From an alpha proteobacterium SCGC AAA536-G10 (GTDB lineage: Bacteria; Pseudomonadota; Alphaproteobacteria; Puniceispirillales; Marisalimonadaceae), in assembly GCA_905182395.1 (NCBI GenBank), contig CAJJBL010000019.1:1-34454 (forward strand): DNA of 34,454 nt. Reading direction: 5' to 3'. The notes beneath the pieces are model-generated. The model had not been told where the DNA came from. It did no database searches and saw only the letters and a program-made list of their open reading frames with translations. Positions 16,857-29,392 of the stretch are shown piece by piece. Made by a program: the position numbers and the translations under genes. The first letter of the stretch is position 1; each line of letters starts with the position of its first letter.

Positions 16857-18347
16857 TTAGAAAAAACCTAATTTATTTGGGCTGTAACTAACAAGTAAGT
16901 TTTTAGTTTGTTGGTAATGATTTAACATCATTAAATGGTTCTCACGTCCTATGCCGGATTGTTTGTATCCCCCGAACGCTGCATGTGCAGGATAAGCGTG
17001 GAAACAATTTGTCCATACTCTTCCAGCTTTAATAGCACGTCCAAATCGATAGCATGTATTTACATTTCTACTCCATACACCTGCACCAAGTCCATAAAGT
17101 GTGTCATTTGCAATTTCTAAAGCTTCTTCATCTGTTTTAAAAGTGCACACGGAAACAACAGGTCCAAAAATCTCTTCTTGAAAGATTCTCATCTTATTAT
17201 GACCTTTAAAAATTGTTGGCTTTATATAGTAACCACCAGCCAAATCACCAGGCATTTCAGCTACTTCACCACCAATAAGAACTTCTGCACCTTCTTTTTT
17301 ACCTATATCTAGATATGATTTAACTTTTTCATATTGTTCACTTGATGCCATTGCACCAATCATTGTATTAGGGTCTAAAGGATCACCTTGTATAATAGCA
17401 GCCGTTCGCTTTAATGCACGCTCCATAAATTTATCATAAATATCTTCATGAATAATAGCTCTACTAGGACAAGTACATACTTCACCCTGGTTTAACGCGA
17501 ACATTACAAAGCCTTCAATTGCTTTGTCAAAGAATTCATCATCAGCATCACAAACATCCTTAAAAAAGATATTAGGAGACTTTCCACCAAGTTCTAATGT
17601 ACTGGGAATTAAATTTTGACTTGCGTATTGCATAATCATTCTACCGGTAGTTGTTTCACCAGTAAAAGCAATTTTTGCAATTCTTGTACTTGATGCAAGA
17701 GGTTTCCCAGCTTCTAAACCATAGCCATTGACAACATTTAAGACACCAGGTGGCAACAAGTCACCAATTAATTCCATAAGCACCATTATTGATGCTGGAG
17801 TTTGTTCAGCCGGCTTTAATACAACGCAGTTACCAGTTGCTAAAGCTGGAGCTAATTTCCAAATAGCCATAAGAAGAGGAAAATTCCAAGGAATAATTTG
17901 TCCAACCACACCAAGAGGTTCTTGAATTAGATAAGAAACAGTATCATTGTCAATCTCTGCAACTGACCCTTCTTGCGCTCTAATTACTCCAGCAAAATAT
18001 CTAAAATGATCGATTCCAAGAGGCAGATCAGCAGCTGTTGTTTCTCTAATACCTTTTCCATTATCCCATGTTTCAGCTTCAGCTAACATTGGTAAATTAT
18101 CTTCTATTACTTGAGCAATTTTATTAAGAATAACAGATCTTTCTGTAACACTTGTTTTGCCCCATGAATCTTTTGCATCGTGAGCAGCGTCTAATGCTTT
18201 ATTAATATCAGCTTCATTTGATCGAGCAATTTTACATAAGACTTTGCCATTAATTGGCGTTATATTATCAAAAAACTTACCATCAACTGGATCAACAAAT
18301 TTACCATTTATATAGTTTCCATATTTTTCTTTGAATTGAAAAGACAT
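16857..18347 (-). CDS. NAD-dependent aldehyde dehydrogenase (AldB/ExaC-like)
   Basis: 496 aa; [59 protein letters not shown] (catalytic Cys), [22 protein letters not shown]. Confidence 0.96.
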   Translation of the reverse strand: MSFQFKEKYGNYINGKFVDPVDGKFFDNITPINGKVLCKIARSNEADINKALDAAHDAKDSWGKTSVTERSVILNKIAQVIEDNLPMLAEAETWDNGKGIRETTAADLPLGIDHFRYFAGVIRAQEGSVAEIDNDTVSYLIQEPLGVVGQIIPWNFPLLMAIWKLAPALATGNCVVLKPAEQTPASIMVLMELIGDLLPPGVLNVVNGYGLEAGKPLASSTRIAKIAFTGETTTGRMIMQYASQNLIPSTLELGGKSPNIFFKDVCDADDEFFDKAIEGFVMFALNQGEVCTCPSRAIIHEDIYDKFMERALKRTAAIIQGDPLDPNTMIGAMASSEQYEKVKSYLDIGKKEGAEVLIGGEVAEMPGDLAGGYYIKPTIFKGHNKMRIFQEEIFGPVVSVCTFKTDEEALEIANDTLYGLGAGVWSRNVNTCYRFGRAIKAGRVWTNCFHAYPAHAAFGGYKQSGIGRENHLMMLNHYQQTKNLLVSYSPNKLGFF

Positions 18348-18547
18348 TTTATCCCCCTAAAATATACTTGTTTATAAAAATATAAAATAAATTTTAATTA
18401 TATACAAATAGGAAATTATATATTTCTAAAATAGAAACAATAAAGACATATCAAAATATAAACAGAAAACAATTATGGAATAATTAATATTAAAAGCAAA
18501 TCTCACCACTAACTTTTTTAAAACAATAAATATTAAAAAAAGAAAAG

Positions 18548-18623
18548 TGGTGAGCGCGGCGGGATTCGAACCCACGACCCATTGATTAAAAGTCAATTGC
18601 TCTACCAACTGAGCTACGCGCCC
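18548..18623 (-). tRNA. tRNA-Lys (anticodon UUU), CCA end encoded
   Basis: Minus strand GGGCGCGTAGCTCAGTTGGTAGAGCAATTGACTTTTAATCAATGGGTCGTGGGTTCGAATCCCGCCGCGCTCACCA: 7-bp acceptor, anticodon loop CTTTTAA, GGTTCGAATCC T-arm. Confidence 0.97.
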
Positions 18624-18693
18624 TAAGACAAAAATGAAACTATTGGAAAACGCTTGTATAATCAAGTTTAATGTTCATTATTTTATGTTTTTT

Positions 18694-19197
18694 TTAATTT
18701 ATTTTTTTTTTAATTGCTTCAGTTACATTTAAAGGAACAAATGTACTAATATCTCCGCCTAACAAAGCAATTTCTTTGACAAAACGTGACGCAACAAATT
18801 GATTTGTTTCAGAAGAAGTTAAAAAAACAGTTTCAATATCACTAGCTAATCTTGCGTTCATCCCAGCCATTTGAAACTCATAATCAAAATCTGAAACAGC
18901 ACGTAATCCTCTAACAATCATAGTCACAGAATTTGATCTAGCAAAGTTAATAAGCAAACTATCAAAAGTTTTAACTTCTATCTCTCCCAAGTTTCTATCA
19001 CTATTTGGATGTTTTAAGTTTAAAGCATCAACAATTAGCTGTTTTCGTTCTTCAATATTAAAAAAAGGTGACTTACCAATATTTTTAGCAACTCCAACAA
19101 TTAATAAATCACATAAAGAACTAGCTCTATGCATAATATCTAAGTGACCGTTAGTTATAGGATCAAATGTACCAGGATATAAGGCAATTCTTTTCAT
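18694..19197 (-). CDS. coaD: Phosphopantetheine adenylyltransferase
   Basis: 167 aa; YPGTFDPITNGHLDIMHRA, VRGLRAVSDFDYEFQMAGMNARL, FLTSSETNQFVASRFVKEIA. Confidence 0.97.
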   Translation of the reverse strand: MKRIALYPGTFDPITNGHLDIMHRASSLCDLLIVGVAKNIGKSPFFNIEERKQLIVDALNLKHPNSDRNLGEIEVKTFDSLLINFARSNSVTMIVRGLRAVSDFDYEFQMAGMNARLASDIETVFLTSSETNQFVASRFVKEIALLGGDISTFVPLNVTEAIKKKIN

Positions 19198-19213
19198 ATA
19201 ATATCTCTAATTA

Positions 19214-21832
19214 TTAATTTTCTTCATTATTTTCTATAATTTGATCAACATCAATATCTTCATCTTCATCTTCATTATCTGTTAAAAGAGCAACAGAAAC
19301 AACTTTCTCGCCTTCATCAACATCAAATAACCTAACTCCTTGTGTGTTTCTGCCAGCTACTCTAATGGTATTACCTTCACCGCCATTAACACGTATTCTT
19401 ATTAATTTTCCTGAATTAGTTACCAACATTATTTGATCATCTTCAGACACAACATAAGAAGAAACCACAGGTCCATTTCTAGTGGAACACTCAATATTAG
19501 CAACACCTTGTCCACCTCTATTTGTCATTCTGTAGTCTTCAATAGAAGTTCTTTTTCCAAAACCATTTTCAGTAACAGACAAAATATATCTGTTTTCTAG
19601 TTTAGGTATTAACGACATAGAAACAACAAAATCATTTGGCTTTAATCTTATACCTCTAACACCAGAGGAATCTCTGCCTACAAAAACACGAACATCATTG
19701 ACGTCAAATCTAATAGCTTTCCCAAGTTTAGTAGCTAACAAAATATTATCCGTAGCACCACATGTAATAACTGAAACGAGTTCATCATTTTCATTTAACT
19801 TCATTGCAATTTTACCATTTTGTCTAATATTAGTAAAATCACTTAATTGATTACGTCTAGTATTTCCATTTATGGTAGCAAATATAATTTGAAGGTTTTT
19901 CCATGAATCCTCATCTTCAGGCATTGGCATTATTGTATGAATTTTTTCATCTTGATTAATAGGCAGTAAGTTTATCATAGGCTTACCTAAAGCTTGAGGA
20001 GCAGATTCTGGTAATTTATAGCATTTTAATTGGTATACCATTCCAGAAGAAGTAAAAAATAATATTGGAGTATGAGTATTTATAACAAATAATGAAGTAA
20101 CTGTATCTTCATCTCTCATCTTCATTCCAGCTCTACCTTTACCGCCTCTCCTTTGAGCACGATAAGTTGATAGAGAAACTCTTTTAATATATCCCCTATG
20201 ACTAACAGTAACAACCATATCTTCTTTTTGTATTAGATCTTCATCATCTTGATCAACAGCACTGTCATTGATTTCAGTTCTTCTAGGGTCATCTAATCTT
20301 GTTAAAACATCACTGAGTTCAGATTGTATTAAATCTGTAAGTTTTGTTTTATCAGATAATATAATTAAATATTCATTGATTAACTCTGATAATTCGTTTG
20401 TTTCTTTCTCTAACTTACTTCTTTCCATACCAGTAAGTCTTTGAAGTCTAAGTTCTAAGATAGCTTTGGCTTGAATTTCAGAGAAAGAATAATGATCATC
20501 AATTATGAGATGATTAGGGTCATCTATTAGCACAATGAATCGCTCAACTTCTTTTGCAGGCCATGACTTTGAACATAATAATTTTCGAGCTGAATCAGGA
20601 TCAGGTGAAGATTTTATTAACTCTATAATTTCATCAATACTAGTAATAGCGACCATTAACCCAGCTAAGATATGAGCTCTATTCCTTGATTTATTAAGGA
20701 GAAATTTTGTTCTTCTTACTACTATTTCAAAGCGAAACTCAATAAATGCTTTTAGGATTTCAATTAACCCCATTTGCTTTGGTCTTCCATTATCTAAAGC
20801 AAGCATATTCACTGGAAAACTAGTTTGTAACCTTGTATGACGCCAAAGTTGATTTAAAACAACATCTGCTTGAAAATCTCTTTTAATTTCTATGACCATT
20901 CTCATACCATTTCTATCAGATTCATCACGTAAATCAGAAATTCCTTCAATAGTCTTATCTCTTACCAGTTCACCTAATCTTTCTAAAACAAGAGCTTTAT
21001 TTACTTGAAACGGTATCTCTGTAATAATTATCATCTCACGTTCAGCGTTTTTGCCCATTTGAACAATCTCAGCTCTTGAACGCATAATTACGCTACCTCT
21101 TCCAGTTCTAAACGCTTCTCTTATACCAGACCTTCCCATTATTAAAGCTGAAGTAGGAAAATCTGGACCTGGAATAATTTCCATTAATTCTTCCAAGCTT
21201 AAATCAGGATTATCTATTAAAGCCTTACAAGAACGAATTACTTCACCAGGATTATGAGGTGGTATGTTAGTAGCCATACCTACAGCAATTCCACTTGCTC
21301 CATTAACTAACATATTAGGGAATTCTGCAGGTAAAACTGAAGGCTCTGACTGAGATTCATCATAATTAGGAATAAAGTCAACAGTATCCTTATCTATATC
21401 TCTTAACAAGTTCTCTGAAGATTTTGCTAAACGAGACTCTGTATATCGCATTGCAGCTGGAGGGTCTCCATCTACTGAACCAAAGTTACCTTGACCATCA
21501 ACTAGCATTAACCTCATAGAAAAATCTTGGGCCATTCTAACCATAGCATCGTATATAGCAGTATCACCATGAGGATGATAATTACCCATAACATCACCAA
21601 CTACTCTTGCTGACTTTTTGTATGCTTTAGACCAATCATAACCGCCTTCTATCATTGCATAAAGTATTCTTCTATGAACAGGTTTGAGGCCGTCTCTTAC
21701 ATCTGGAAGAGCTCGAGAAACGATCACACTCATAGCATAATCTAAATAGGATTTTTTCATCTCATCTGTAATTGAAATCATTGAATGATTAAGAGGCTTA
21801 TCATTATTTTCTTCTGTCAAAAGAGACTCCAA
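19214..21832 (-). CDS. gyrA: DNA gyrase subunit A
   Basis: 872 aa; [51 protein letters not shown], GyrA-box QRRGGKG, acidic C-terminal tail. Confidence 0.98.
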   Translation of the reverse strand: MESLLTEENNDKPLNHSMISITDEMKKSYLDYAMSVIVSRALPDVRDGLKPVHRRILYAMIEGGYDWSKAYKKSARVVGDVMGNYHPHGDTAIYDAMVRMAQDFSMRLMLVDGQGNFGSVDGDPPAAMRYTESRLAKSSENLLRDIDKDTVDFIPNYDESQSEPSVLPAEFPNMLVNGASGIAVGMATNIPPHNPGEVIRSCKALIDNPDLSLEELMEIIPGPDFPTSALIMGRSGIREAFRTGRGSVIMRSRAEIVQMGKNAEREMIIITEIPFQVNKALVLERLGELVRDKTIEGISDLRDESDRNGMRMVIEIKRDFQADVVLNQLWRHTRLQTSFPVNMLALDNGRPKQMGLIEILKAFIEFRFEIVVRRTKFLLNKSRNRAHILAGLMVAITSIDEIIELIKSSPDPDSARKLLCSKSWPAKEVERFIVLIDDPNHLIIDDHYSFSEIQAKAILELRLQRLTGMERSKLEKETNELSELINEYLIILSDKTKLTDLIQSELSDVLTRLDDPRRTEINDSAVDQDDEDLIQKEDMVVTVSHRGYIKRVSLSTYRAQRRGGKGRAGMKMRDEDTVTSLFVINTHTPILFFTSSGMVYQLKCYKLPESAPQALGKPMINLLPINQDEKIHTIMPMPEDEDSWKNLQIIFATINGNTRRNQLSDFTNIRQNGKIAMKLNENDELVSVITCGATDNILLATKLGKAIRFDVNDVRVFVGRDSSGVRGIRLKPNDFVVSMSLIPKLENRYILSVTENGFGKRTSIEDYRMTNRGGQGVANIECSTRNGPVVSSYVVSEDDQIMLVTNSGKLIRIRVNGGEGNTIRVAGRNTQGVRLFDVDEGEKVVSVALLTDNEDEDEDIDVDQIIENNEEN

Positions 21833-21936
21833 ACAAAAAAGTTAAAAACAGACAATATATATATATATCACTATATAATGTATAGCTTTATAGGACATAT
21901 CACAATATGTATTATTAATATTAAACTAAATTTTAT

Positions 21937-22428
21937 TTAAAAAGGTATTTCATCATCTAAGTCACTAGCAATGTTACTAGAAACTTGATTTTGATTAGGT
22001 TGCTCAAAATTATTTTGGTCAATTGCGTTAGTTTCATTTTGACTATTCATAGAAGTTTCATTTCTTGAGCTTAATAATGTTAATTCACCCTTAAACCTTT
22101 GAATAACAACTTGAGTTGAATATTTTTCTTGGCCTGATTGTTGATCAGTATACTTTGATGTTTGAAGTTGGCCTTCAATATATACAGTACTACCTTTTTT
22201 TAAAATTTGTTCAGCAATTCTTCCAAGGGCATCATTAAAAATTACTACTCTATGCCACTCAGTTCTCTCTCTTTGCTCACCTGTAGCTTTATCTTTCCAT
22301 CTATCTGAAGTTGCTATACTAAGTTTGACAACTTTGTCACCATTTTGCATAGCACTAATTTCTGGGTCACGTCCTAAATTTCCAACCAAAGTAACTTTGT
22401 TAACGCTACCACTCATTTTAAACTCCAT
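21937..22428 (-). CDS. ssb: Single-stranded DNA-binding protein
   Basis: 163 aa; VNKVTLVGNLGRDPE, EWHRVVIFNDALGRIAEQILKKGSTVYIEGQLQT, C-terminal DDEIPF tip. Confidence 0.97.
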   Translation of the reverse strand: MEFKMSGSVNKVTLVGNLGRDPEISAMQNGDKVVKLSIATSDRWKDKATGEQRERTEWHRVVIFNDALGRIAEQILKKGSTVYIEGQLQTSKYTDQQSGQEKYSTQVVIQRFKGELTLLSSRNETSMNSQNETNAIDQNNFEQPNQNQVSSNIASDLDDEIPF

Positions 22429-22571
22429 TTATAAAATTAAAACTAATAACTATGTATAGAACAGTATCTGATTAAAAAAAACAAAAATTTAATCTTTTTG
22501 ATTGACATTTAAAGTATCAAAGTTAACTAAAAGTATAATTAAACAACAGTTTTTATAAAGATTGAAATTAA

Positions 22572-25445
22572 ATGATGTCATCTACTGAAACTAATAACTT
22601 CTTAAAAATTCGTGGCGCAAAAGAACATAATTTACAAAATATTGAAATTGACATTCCAAAAAATAAATTAATCGTTATGACAGGTGTCTCAGGGTCAGGG
22701 AAAAGTTCTTTAGCTTTTGACACTATTTATGCGGAAGGACAAAGAAGATACGTAGAATCTTTGTCAGCATATGCAAGACAGTTTTTACAAATGATGCAGA
22801 AGCCAGATGTAGAGTCTATAGAAGGATTGTCCCCAGCTATTTCTATTGAACAAAAATCAACAAACAAAAACCCTAGGTCGACTGTTGGAACTGTTACAGA
22901 AATTTATGACTATATGAGACTCTTATGGGCAAGAGTAGGAATACCATATTCCCCTTTCACAGGACTTCCCATTGAAAGTCAAACAGTAAGTCAAATGGTT
23001 GATAAAGTTTTTAAAAAAGAAGAAAAAACTAAAATATACCTATTAGCTCCTATTGTAAGAGGGAGAAAAGGTGAATATCGAAAAGAATTTATTGAATTAC
23101 GAAAAAAAGGCTTTCAAAGATTAAGAATTAATGATGAATTGTATGACATTGAAGAACTGCCTGTTCTTGACAGATACAAAAAACATAACATTGAAGTTGT
23201 TGTTGATAGAATAGTTATACAAAAAGGAAACGAACAAGAAAGCAAAGACTTACTCCAAAGACTTGCGGATTCTATAGAAATAGCTCTACAATTATCAGAT
23301 GGTCTTTTATATACATTAGATATAGAGACAAATATAAAAGAGATTTATTCATCAAATTTTTCATGTCCTGAAAGTGGATTTACAATTGATGAAATTGAAC
23401 CACGTATCTTTTCCTTTAATAATCCCGCAGGTGCTTGTGATGCTTGTGATGGTTTAGGTAATGCTGTTGCATTTAATGAAAAACTAATAATACCAGACGA
23501 AAACATGACGTTTCGTGATGGAGCAATAGCACCTTGGTCATTAAATACCAGTAAACTATATATTCAAACCTTAGAATCTTTAGGAAGACATTATAAATTT
23601 GATATTGATACTAAGTTTTCTGACATTTCAAAAGATATTAAACAAAAGTTATTATATGGTTCAGGTGAAGAGAAAATAGAAATAATTTATAATGATGGAA
23701 CAAGAGTATTTAAATCTAACAAAGCATTTGAAGGAATCGTCCCAAGTCTTTCTAGAAGATTAAAAGAAAGTGAAAGTAAATGGGTTAAAGAAGAATTAGG
23801 TAAATTTCAATCTGATGAAGATTGTTTTAAATGTAATGGGAAAAGACTTAAATTAGAAACTTTGTCTGTTAAAATTAATAAACTAGATATATCTGATGTA
23901 TCAAGGTTAACAATTGAAGATGCAAGAGATTGGTTCTTAAATTTAAATTCAATTTTTAATGAACAAGAATTAGCAATTTCTAAACAGGTTTTAAAAGAGA
24001 TAAATGACAGACTTGGATTTTTAACAAGCGTTGGGTTATCTTATTTATCTATTTCTAGAAATAGTGGAACTCTCTCAGGCGGAGAAAGTCAAAGGATAAG
24101 ACTAGCAAGCCAAATTGGATCAGGTTTATCTGGTGTGTTATATGTCTTAGATGAACCGAGTATAGGGCTGCATCAAAGAGATAATGAAAGACTGCTCCAT
24201 ACATTACAAAAACTAAGAGATTTAGGAAATACAGTTATAGTAGTTGAGCATGATGAAGAAGCTATACTTATTGCTGACCATGTAATTGATATTGGTCCAG
24301 GTGCTGGGATAAATGGAGGAAAAGTAATAGCTGAAGGAACACCTTTAGAAATTAAAAATAATAAGGATAGTATTACCGGAAATTACCTTTCTGGTATTAA
24401 AAATATACCCATCCCTAAAAACCGAAGAAAAATTAACCTTAATAAAAAAATTACTATTAAAGGTGCATCAGGTAATAATCTTCAAAATATTGATGTGGAT
24501 TTTCCTCTCGGAATTTTAACATGTGTAACAGGTGTGTCAGGAGGAGGTAAATCTACATTAGTAATTCAAACTCTTCAAAAAAGCTTATCAAAAATATTAA
24601 ATGGTAATAGCGCTATCCCTGCCCCATACAAATCAATAAGTGGAATATCACAGATTGATAAAATAATAGATATTGATCAATCTCCTATAGGTAGAACGCC
24701 AAGGTCAAATCCAGCGACATATACAGGCGCATTTAATCATATTAGAGATTGGTTTGCTGGACTGCCTGAAGCAAAAGCGAGAGGATATTTGCCTGGACGT
24801 TTTTCTTTCAATGTCAAAGGTGGAAGATGCGAAACATGCCAAGGAGATGGCGTTATAAAAATTGAAATGCATTTTTTACCTGATGTTTATGTTAAATGTG
24901 ATCAATGTAAAGGTAAAAGATACAATAGAGAAACACTAGAAGTGAAGTGGAAAGATAAATCAATATCAGACGTACTAGACCTTACTGTTTCTGAAGGAGC
25001 TGAATTATTTAAAGCTGTGCCGTTAATAAATGAAAAATTAGAAACTTTAGAAAGAGTTGGACTTGGTTATATCAAAATTGGCCAACGTTCAACAACACTA
25101 TCTGGCGGCGAGGCACAAAGAATTAAACTAGCAAAAGAATTGTCCAGAAAAGGAACCGGAAGAACAATTTATATCCTTGACGAACCTACTACAGGGTTAC
25201 ATTTTCATGATATTAAAAAATTATTAGAAGTCTTACAGGAACTAGTTGATAATGGAAATACAATGATTGTAATAGAACATAACTTAGATGTCATAAAAAC
25301 TGCAGATCACGTAATAGACTTAGGTCCAGAAGGTGGTGACAAAGGTGGATTTATAGTCGGTCAAGGAACACCTGAAGAATTATCTAAAGTTAAAAATAGT
25401 TATACTGGAATGTTTTTAAAAAAATTATTAAATAACAAACAATAA
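22572..25445 (+). CDS. uvrA: Excinuclease ABC subunit A
   Basis: 957 aa; [60 protein letters not shown]; two ABC signatures [12 protein letters not shown] and [12 protein letters not shown]; zinc module CETCQGDG...[10 protein letters not shown]. Confidence 0.98.
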   Translation: MMSSTETNNFLKIRGAKEHNLQNIEIDIPKNKLIVMTGVSGSGKSSLAFDTIYAEGQRRYVESLSAYARQFLQMMQKPDVESIEGLSPAISIEQKSTNKNPRSTVGTVTEIYDYMRLLWARVGIPYSPFTGLPIESQTVSQMVDKVFKKEEKTKIYLLAPIVRGRKGEYRKEFIELRKKGFQRLRINDELYDIEELPVLDRYKKHNIEVVVDRIVIQKGNEQESKDLLQRLADSIEIALQLSDGLLYTLDIETNIKEIYSSNFSCPESGFTIDEIEPRIFSFNNPAGACDACDGLGNAVAFNEKLIIPDENMTFRDGAIAPWSLNTSKLYIQTLESLGRHYKFDIDTKFSDISKDIKQKLLYGSGEEKIEIIYNDGTRVFKSNKAFEGIVPSLSRRLKESESKWVKEELGKFQSDEDCFKCNGKRLKLETLSVKINKLDISDVSRLTIEDARDWFLNLNSIFNEQELAISKQVLKEINDRLGFLTSVGLSYLSISRNSGTLSGGESQRIRLASQIGSGLSGVLYVLDEPSIGLHQRDNERLLHTLQKLRDLGNTVIVVEHDEEAILIADHVIDIGPGAGINGGKVIAEGTPLEIKNNKDSITGNYLSGIKNIPIPKNRRKINLNKKITIKGASGNNLQNIDVDFPLGILTCVTGVSGGGKSTLVIQTLQKSLSKILNGNSAIPAPYKSISGISQIDKIIDIDQSPIGRTPRSNPATYTGAFNHIRDWFAGLPEAKARGYLPGRFSFNVKGGRCETCQGDGVIKIEMHFLPDVYVKCDQCKGKRYNRETLEVKWKDKSISDVLDLTVSEGAELFKAVPLINEKLETLERVGLGYIKIGQRSTTLSGGEAQRIKLAKELSRKGTGRTIYILDEPTTGLHFHDIKKLLEVLQELVDNGNTMIVIEHNLDVIKTADHVIDLGPEGGDKGGFIVGQGTPEELSKVKNSYTGMFLKKLLNNKQ

Positions 25446-25446
25446 T

Positions 25447-26820
25447 ATGAATGATTTAAAAAAAATCAACATCATTGGTGGAGGATTAGCTGGTTGTGAA
25501 GCTGCTTATCAAATATCAAAATTTGGAATAAAAGTACACTTATATGAAATGAGACCTAAAGTTAATACAGAAGCTCATAAAACAAAATTTTTAGCTGAAT
25601 TAGTATGTTCAAATTCTTTTAGATCTGATGATAAAGAATATAATGCTGTTGGTGTTCTTCATGAAGAATTAAGAATAGCAGACTCTTTAATAATGAAAAT
25701 TGCAGATTTAAATAAAGTACCTGCGGGATCAGCTTTAGCAGTAGATAGAGATGGATTTGCAAAAAATGTACATAGTGAAATTACTAAAAATCAAAATATA
25801 ACTATAATAAACGAGGAAATTCAATCATTAGATAGATTTAATGACGAATTAGTTATAGTTGCTACTGGACCTTTAACGTCAAATAAATTAACTGAATTTA
25901 TTAAAAATAAAACCGAACAAAAATCCTTAGCTTTTTATGATGCTATAGCACCAATAGTTTATAGAGATAGTATAAACATGAAAGTAGCTTGGAAACAATC
26001 AAGATATGATAAAGGTGAAGGAGATGACTATATAAACTGTCCTTTATCAAAAGATGAGTATTATAAATTTATTAATGCTATAATAGAAGCTCCAAAAATG
26101 GAATTTAAAGAATTTGAAAAAACTCCTTTTTTTGAAGGATGCATGCCTATTGAAGAAATCGTTAGAAGAGGGCCTGAAACATTAAGGTTTGGCCCTATGA
26201 AGCCTGTTGGGCTGACTAATCCTCATAAAAATGAAGAACCTTATGCAATAGTTCAACTAAGACAAGATAATTTATCTGGATCTTTATATAACATTGTTGG
26301 TTTTCAAACAAAAATGAAACATGGCGCCCAGAAAGATGTGTTTAAATTAATACCCGGTCTAGAAAGGTCTGAATTTGCTCGACTTGGAGGTCTTCATAGA
26401 AATACGTTTATAAATTCTCCAAAGATTTTAGATACTTATTTACGTTTAAAATCATCTCCGAATATTATTTTTGCTGGACAAATTACGGGAGTTGAAGGTT
26501 ATGTTGAATCTTCTGCTATTGGATTTATTTCTGGATTAGTTGCTGCATTTGACTTTAATAACATGAAGTTAAATTTGCCACCTGAAACATCTGCTCATGG
26601 ATCAATATTAAAACACATAACATTAAATGCTAATCCAGAAACATTTCAACCAATGAATATAAACTTTGGACTTATGCCAGATATAAACCATTATGAATTA
26701 GTAAATGAAAAGAAGAAAAAATATATTAAAGGAAGAGAAAAGAAAAAAATACAAGCTATTAATGCTTTAAAAACTTTTAATGATTGGTACTCAGAAAATA
26801 TTATTGAAAAGATAAACTAA
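25447..26820 (+). CDS. trmFO: FADH2-dependent tRNA m5U54 methyltransferase TrmFO
   Basis: 457 aa; IIGGGLAGCEAAYQISKFGIKVHLYEMRP, AELVCSNSFRSD, FEGCMPIEEIVRRGPETLRFGPMKPVGL, GGLHRNTFINSPKIL, GYVESSAIG. Confidence 0.96.
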   Translation: MNDLKKINIIGGGLAGCEAAYQISKFGIKVHLYEMRPKVNTEAHKTKFLAELVCSNSFRSDDKEYNAVGVLHEELRIADSLIMKIADLNKVPAGSALAVDRDGFAKNVHSEITKNQNITIINEEIQSLDRFNDELVIVATGPLTSNKLTEFIKNKTEQKSLAFYDAIAPIVYRDSINMKVAWKQSRYDKGEGDDYINCPLSKDEYYKFINAIIEAPKMEFKEFEKTPFFEGCMPIEEIVRRGPETLRFGPMKPVGLTNPHKNEEPYAIVQLRQDNLSGSLYNIVGFQTKMKHGAQKDVFKLIPGLERSEFARLGGLHRNTFINSPKILDTYLRLKSSPNIIFAGQITGVEGYVESSAIGFISGLVAAFDFNNMKLNLPPETSAHGSILKHITLNANPETFQPMNINFGLMPDINHYELVNEKKKKYIKGREKKKIQAINALKTFNDWYSENIIEKIN

Positions 26821-26837
26821 GAAATAAAATTTATTAA

Positions 26838-27782
26838 TTAATCTCTTTCATATTCAGGAACAATAGTTTCATCCATAATTTTTTCACCTTTATGTATTTT
26901 AAAAAAAGTTAATAAAGAAACAGCAACAAAAATTGAAGAAAATGTTCCAATAAAAACTCCCCAAATCATAGCTAATGAAAAGTCAGATAATACAGTCCCG
27001 CCAAAAAAGAAAATTATAAATAAAGCAATTAAAGTTGTAATAGATGTCATTACAGTTCTAGATAATGTCTCATTTATAGATTTATTATATATAAAATAAT
27101 GATCTTTTGATTTATATCTTCTTAAATTTTCTCTTACACGATCAAAAATAACCACAGTATCATTAATAGAATAGCCAGCTGTTGTTAAAATAGCAGCGAT
27201 AGTAGCTAAATTAAACTCAAGTTGAAGTATAGAAAAAAGGCCAATTGTAGAAAAGACGTCATGTGTCAAAGCTATTATAGCAGCTATAGAAAACTGCCAT
27301 TCAAATCTAAACCATATATAAAGCATAATAGATAACATAGCTAAAGAAACAGCCAGCAAGCCTGCCATTTTCAATTCTTCACCAACAACTGGTCCAACAA
27401 ACTCTGATCTTCTAATAGAATAATTATCTTTTGTAAGTTTTTTTAAATTCTCTATAACTTTAATTTGTTGTTTTTCATCACCATCTTGTTTTTGAATTCT
27501 TACTAAAAAATCAGTTTCTTTTCCAAATTTCTGAATAGAAGTTTCTCCAGCATTTAATGAAGAAACCTTATTTCTCAAATCATCAATATTAAATAAAGCA
27601 ACGTTATTACTTCTTAACTCTAATAATATTCCTCCTTTAAAATCAATGCCATAATTTAAACTGTTAAACAAAAGACTAAATAATGAACCTAAAATTATCA
27701 AAGATGAAAAAACAAATGCAATTTTTTTAAATTTTAAAAAATTAAAATTTGTATCAGAAGGAATTAATCTTAAATATTTCAT
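26838..27782 (-). CDS. secF: Protein translocase subunit SecF
   Basis: 314 aa; YGIDFKGGILLELR, RRSEFVGPVVGEELKMAGLLA, GYSINDTVVIFDRVREN, TSITTLIALFIIFFFGG. Confidence 0.97.
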   Translation of the reverse strand: MKYLRLIPSDTNFNFLKFKKIAFVFSSLIILGSLFSLLFNSLNYGIDFKGGILLELRSNNVALFNIDDLRNKVSSLNAGETSIQKFGKETDFLVRIQKQDGDEKQQIKVIENLKKLTKDNYSIRRSEFVGPVVGEELKMAGLLAVSLAMLSIMLYIWFRFEWQFSIAAIIALTHDVFSTIGLFSILQLEFNLATIAAILTTAGYSINDTVVIFDRVRENLRRYKSKDHYFIYNKSINETLSRTVMTSITTLIALFIIFFFGGTVLSDFSLAMIWGVFIGTFSSIFVAVSLLTFFKIHKGEKIMDETIVPEYERD

Positions 27783-27793
27783 TTTTAATAACC

Positions 27794-29356
27794 TTAATAA
27801 AAGATTTTTTTAATATCTTTTTTCTTCACATAAAACAAAACAAGATATTTAGTTATAATTATAGCAGTAAACATTGAGGTTATAATTCCAATCATCAATG
27901 TAACAGAAAAACCTTTTATAGGACCACTACCAAAAGAAAACAATGCAATAGCCGCAAATAATGTAGTCAAATTAGCATCAATAATTGTAGATATAGCTCT
28001 TTCAAATCCAGATTCAATGGCATCAAATACTTTTCTGCCTAACTTAAACTCTTCTTTAATTCGTTCAAAGATCAATACATTCGCATCGACAGCCATTCCC
28101 ATAGTCAAAACAACACCGGCAATACCAGGAAGTGTAAGTGTAGCTTGTAAAAGACTTAAAAGAGCAATAATAAAAATTATATTACAAAACAATGCGATGT
28201 TAGCAAAAATACCAAAACTTCCATATGAAATAAACATAAATATCATAACTGCTACTATGCCAATAATACTTGCCATTTTACCGGAAGATATCGAATCGCT
28301 TCCTAAACCAGGGCCCACAGAGCGTTCTTCTAAAATTGTCATAGGTACAGGCAAAGCGCCTGATCTTAATACTAAGGCTAAATCATTAGTTTCTTCTAAT
28401 GTGAAATTACCAGTAATTTGACCATTAGAAAAGATTTGAGATTGTATTGTGGGAGCACTAACAACTTTACCATCTAATACTATAGCAAATTCTCTTCCAA
28501 TATTTTTTCCTGTAACTCTTCCAAACTTTTTTCCACCTAACGGAGACAATTGAAAAGAAACTGAAGGACTATTATTTCTATCAAAACTAGTGCTTGCATC
28601 TTGTAACATTTCACCTGAAACCATTACTTTTTTATTTATCATATAAAAACGATCAGATATTTTATCATCCATTAATAAGGCATAACCAGGTGGAGGATTA
28701 TCTCCAGCTTGCACTTCTTCAGAAACAATAGATGGATGAGCCAATTGGAATGTTAACTTAGCAGTTTTACCTAATAACTTTTTAATACGGCCAGGATCTT
28801 CAAGGCCGGGTAATTGAACAATTATACGATCAACGCCTTGTTGCTGAATAGAAGGTTCATTAGTTCCCGTTTCATCTATTCTTCTTCTAACAATTTCTAT
28901 GGCTTGAGCCATAGTAGATTTAACAATTTTATCTTTTTCTGTTTTTGAGAATTCAATCTGAAATAAGTTGTTTTCTTTCGTTATTAATAAGTTTTTATTT
29001 GTTTTAAGTATAAGATCTCTTATTACTTTATCTGTATCTAAATTTCTCTTTTTAAACACAATTCTATTATCAAAAATCTTTAAATTATTATAAGCAATTT
29101 TATTTTTTCTAAAAGAAACTCTCAAATCACTCATAAGATTTTGTAATTTTTCTATAAAAACAACATCCATATCAGCCTTAAGTAAAAGATAAGAACCACC
29201 TTTTAAATCCAACCCAAGATTAATGGTTTTTCCTGGTAAAAAATTAGGTGCATCAGAGTTACTTAAGTTAGATATAAAATTAGGTAAGGCATAAACAAAA
29301 CCTATTATTACACTAAAAAAGACTAGTAGTAATTTAATTTTAGATATTTTTTTCAT
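27794..29356 (-). CDS. secD: Protein translocase subunit SecD
   Basis: 520 aa; INLGLDLKGGSYLLL, EIVRRRIDETGTNEPSIQQQGVDRIIVQLPGLEDP, RSGALPVPMTILEERSVGPGLGSDSI, GMAVDANVLIFERIKEE. Confidence 0.97.
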   Translation of the reverse strand: MKKISKIKLLLVFFSVIIGFVYALPNFISNLSNSDAPNFLPGKTINLGLDLKGGSYLLLKADMDVVFIEKLQNLMSDLRVSFRKNKIAYNNLKIFDNRIVFKKRNLDTDKVIRDLILKTNKNLLITKENNLFQIEFSKTEKDKIVKSTMAQAIEIVRRRIDETGTNEPSIQQQGVDRIIVQLPGLEDPGRIKKLLGKTAKLTFQLAHPSIVSEEVQAGDNPPPGYALLMDDKISDRFYMINKKVMVSGEMLQDASTSFDRNNSPSVSFQLSPLGGKKFGRVTGKNIGREFAIVLDGKVVSAPTIQSQIFSNGQITGNFTLEETNDLALVLRSGALPVPMTILEERSVGPGLGSDSISSGKMASIIGIVAVMIFMFISYGSFGIFANIALFCNIIFIIALLSLLQATLTLPGIAGVVLTMGMAVDANVLIFERIKEEFKLGRKVFDAIESGFERAISTIIDANLTTLFAAIALFSFGSGPIKGFSVTLMIGIITSMFTAIIITKYLVLFYVKKKDIKKIFY

Positions 29357-29392
29357 AAAAAAAACGCTAAGAGTTGAATATAATTAATTAAA

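Noticed and set aside
16935-17925. 61-aa and 65-aa plus-strand ORFs
   Set aside because: Antisense to the aldehyde dehydrogenase gene.
18426-18665. 79-aa minus-strand ORF (GRVAQLVEQLTFNQWVVGSNPAALTTF)
   Set aside because: It is a translation through the tRNA-Lys gene; this peptide pattern is a classic tRNA artefact.
21580-21620. GyrA QRDR with Thr at the Ser83 position
   Set aside because: Thr at this position is natural in several bacteria; no basis for calling it a resistance mutation.
21855-21890. (TA)n run upstream of gyrA
   Set aside because: Short dinucleotide run in an AT-rich intergenic gap; no structure beyond composition.
22478-22494. Possible SOS box (GAAC-N7-GAAC) between ssb and uvrA
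   Set aside because: Only GAACAGTATCTGATT is present; the second half-site is a poor match, so LexA control cannot be supported.
23360-23460. UvrA first zinc module missing a Cys (CPESGFTI instead of CPxC)
   Set aside because: As I recall, the CPxSGFTI variant is common in alphaproteobacterial UvrA, so not unusual.
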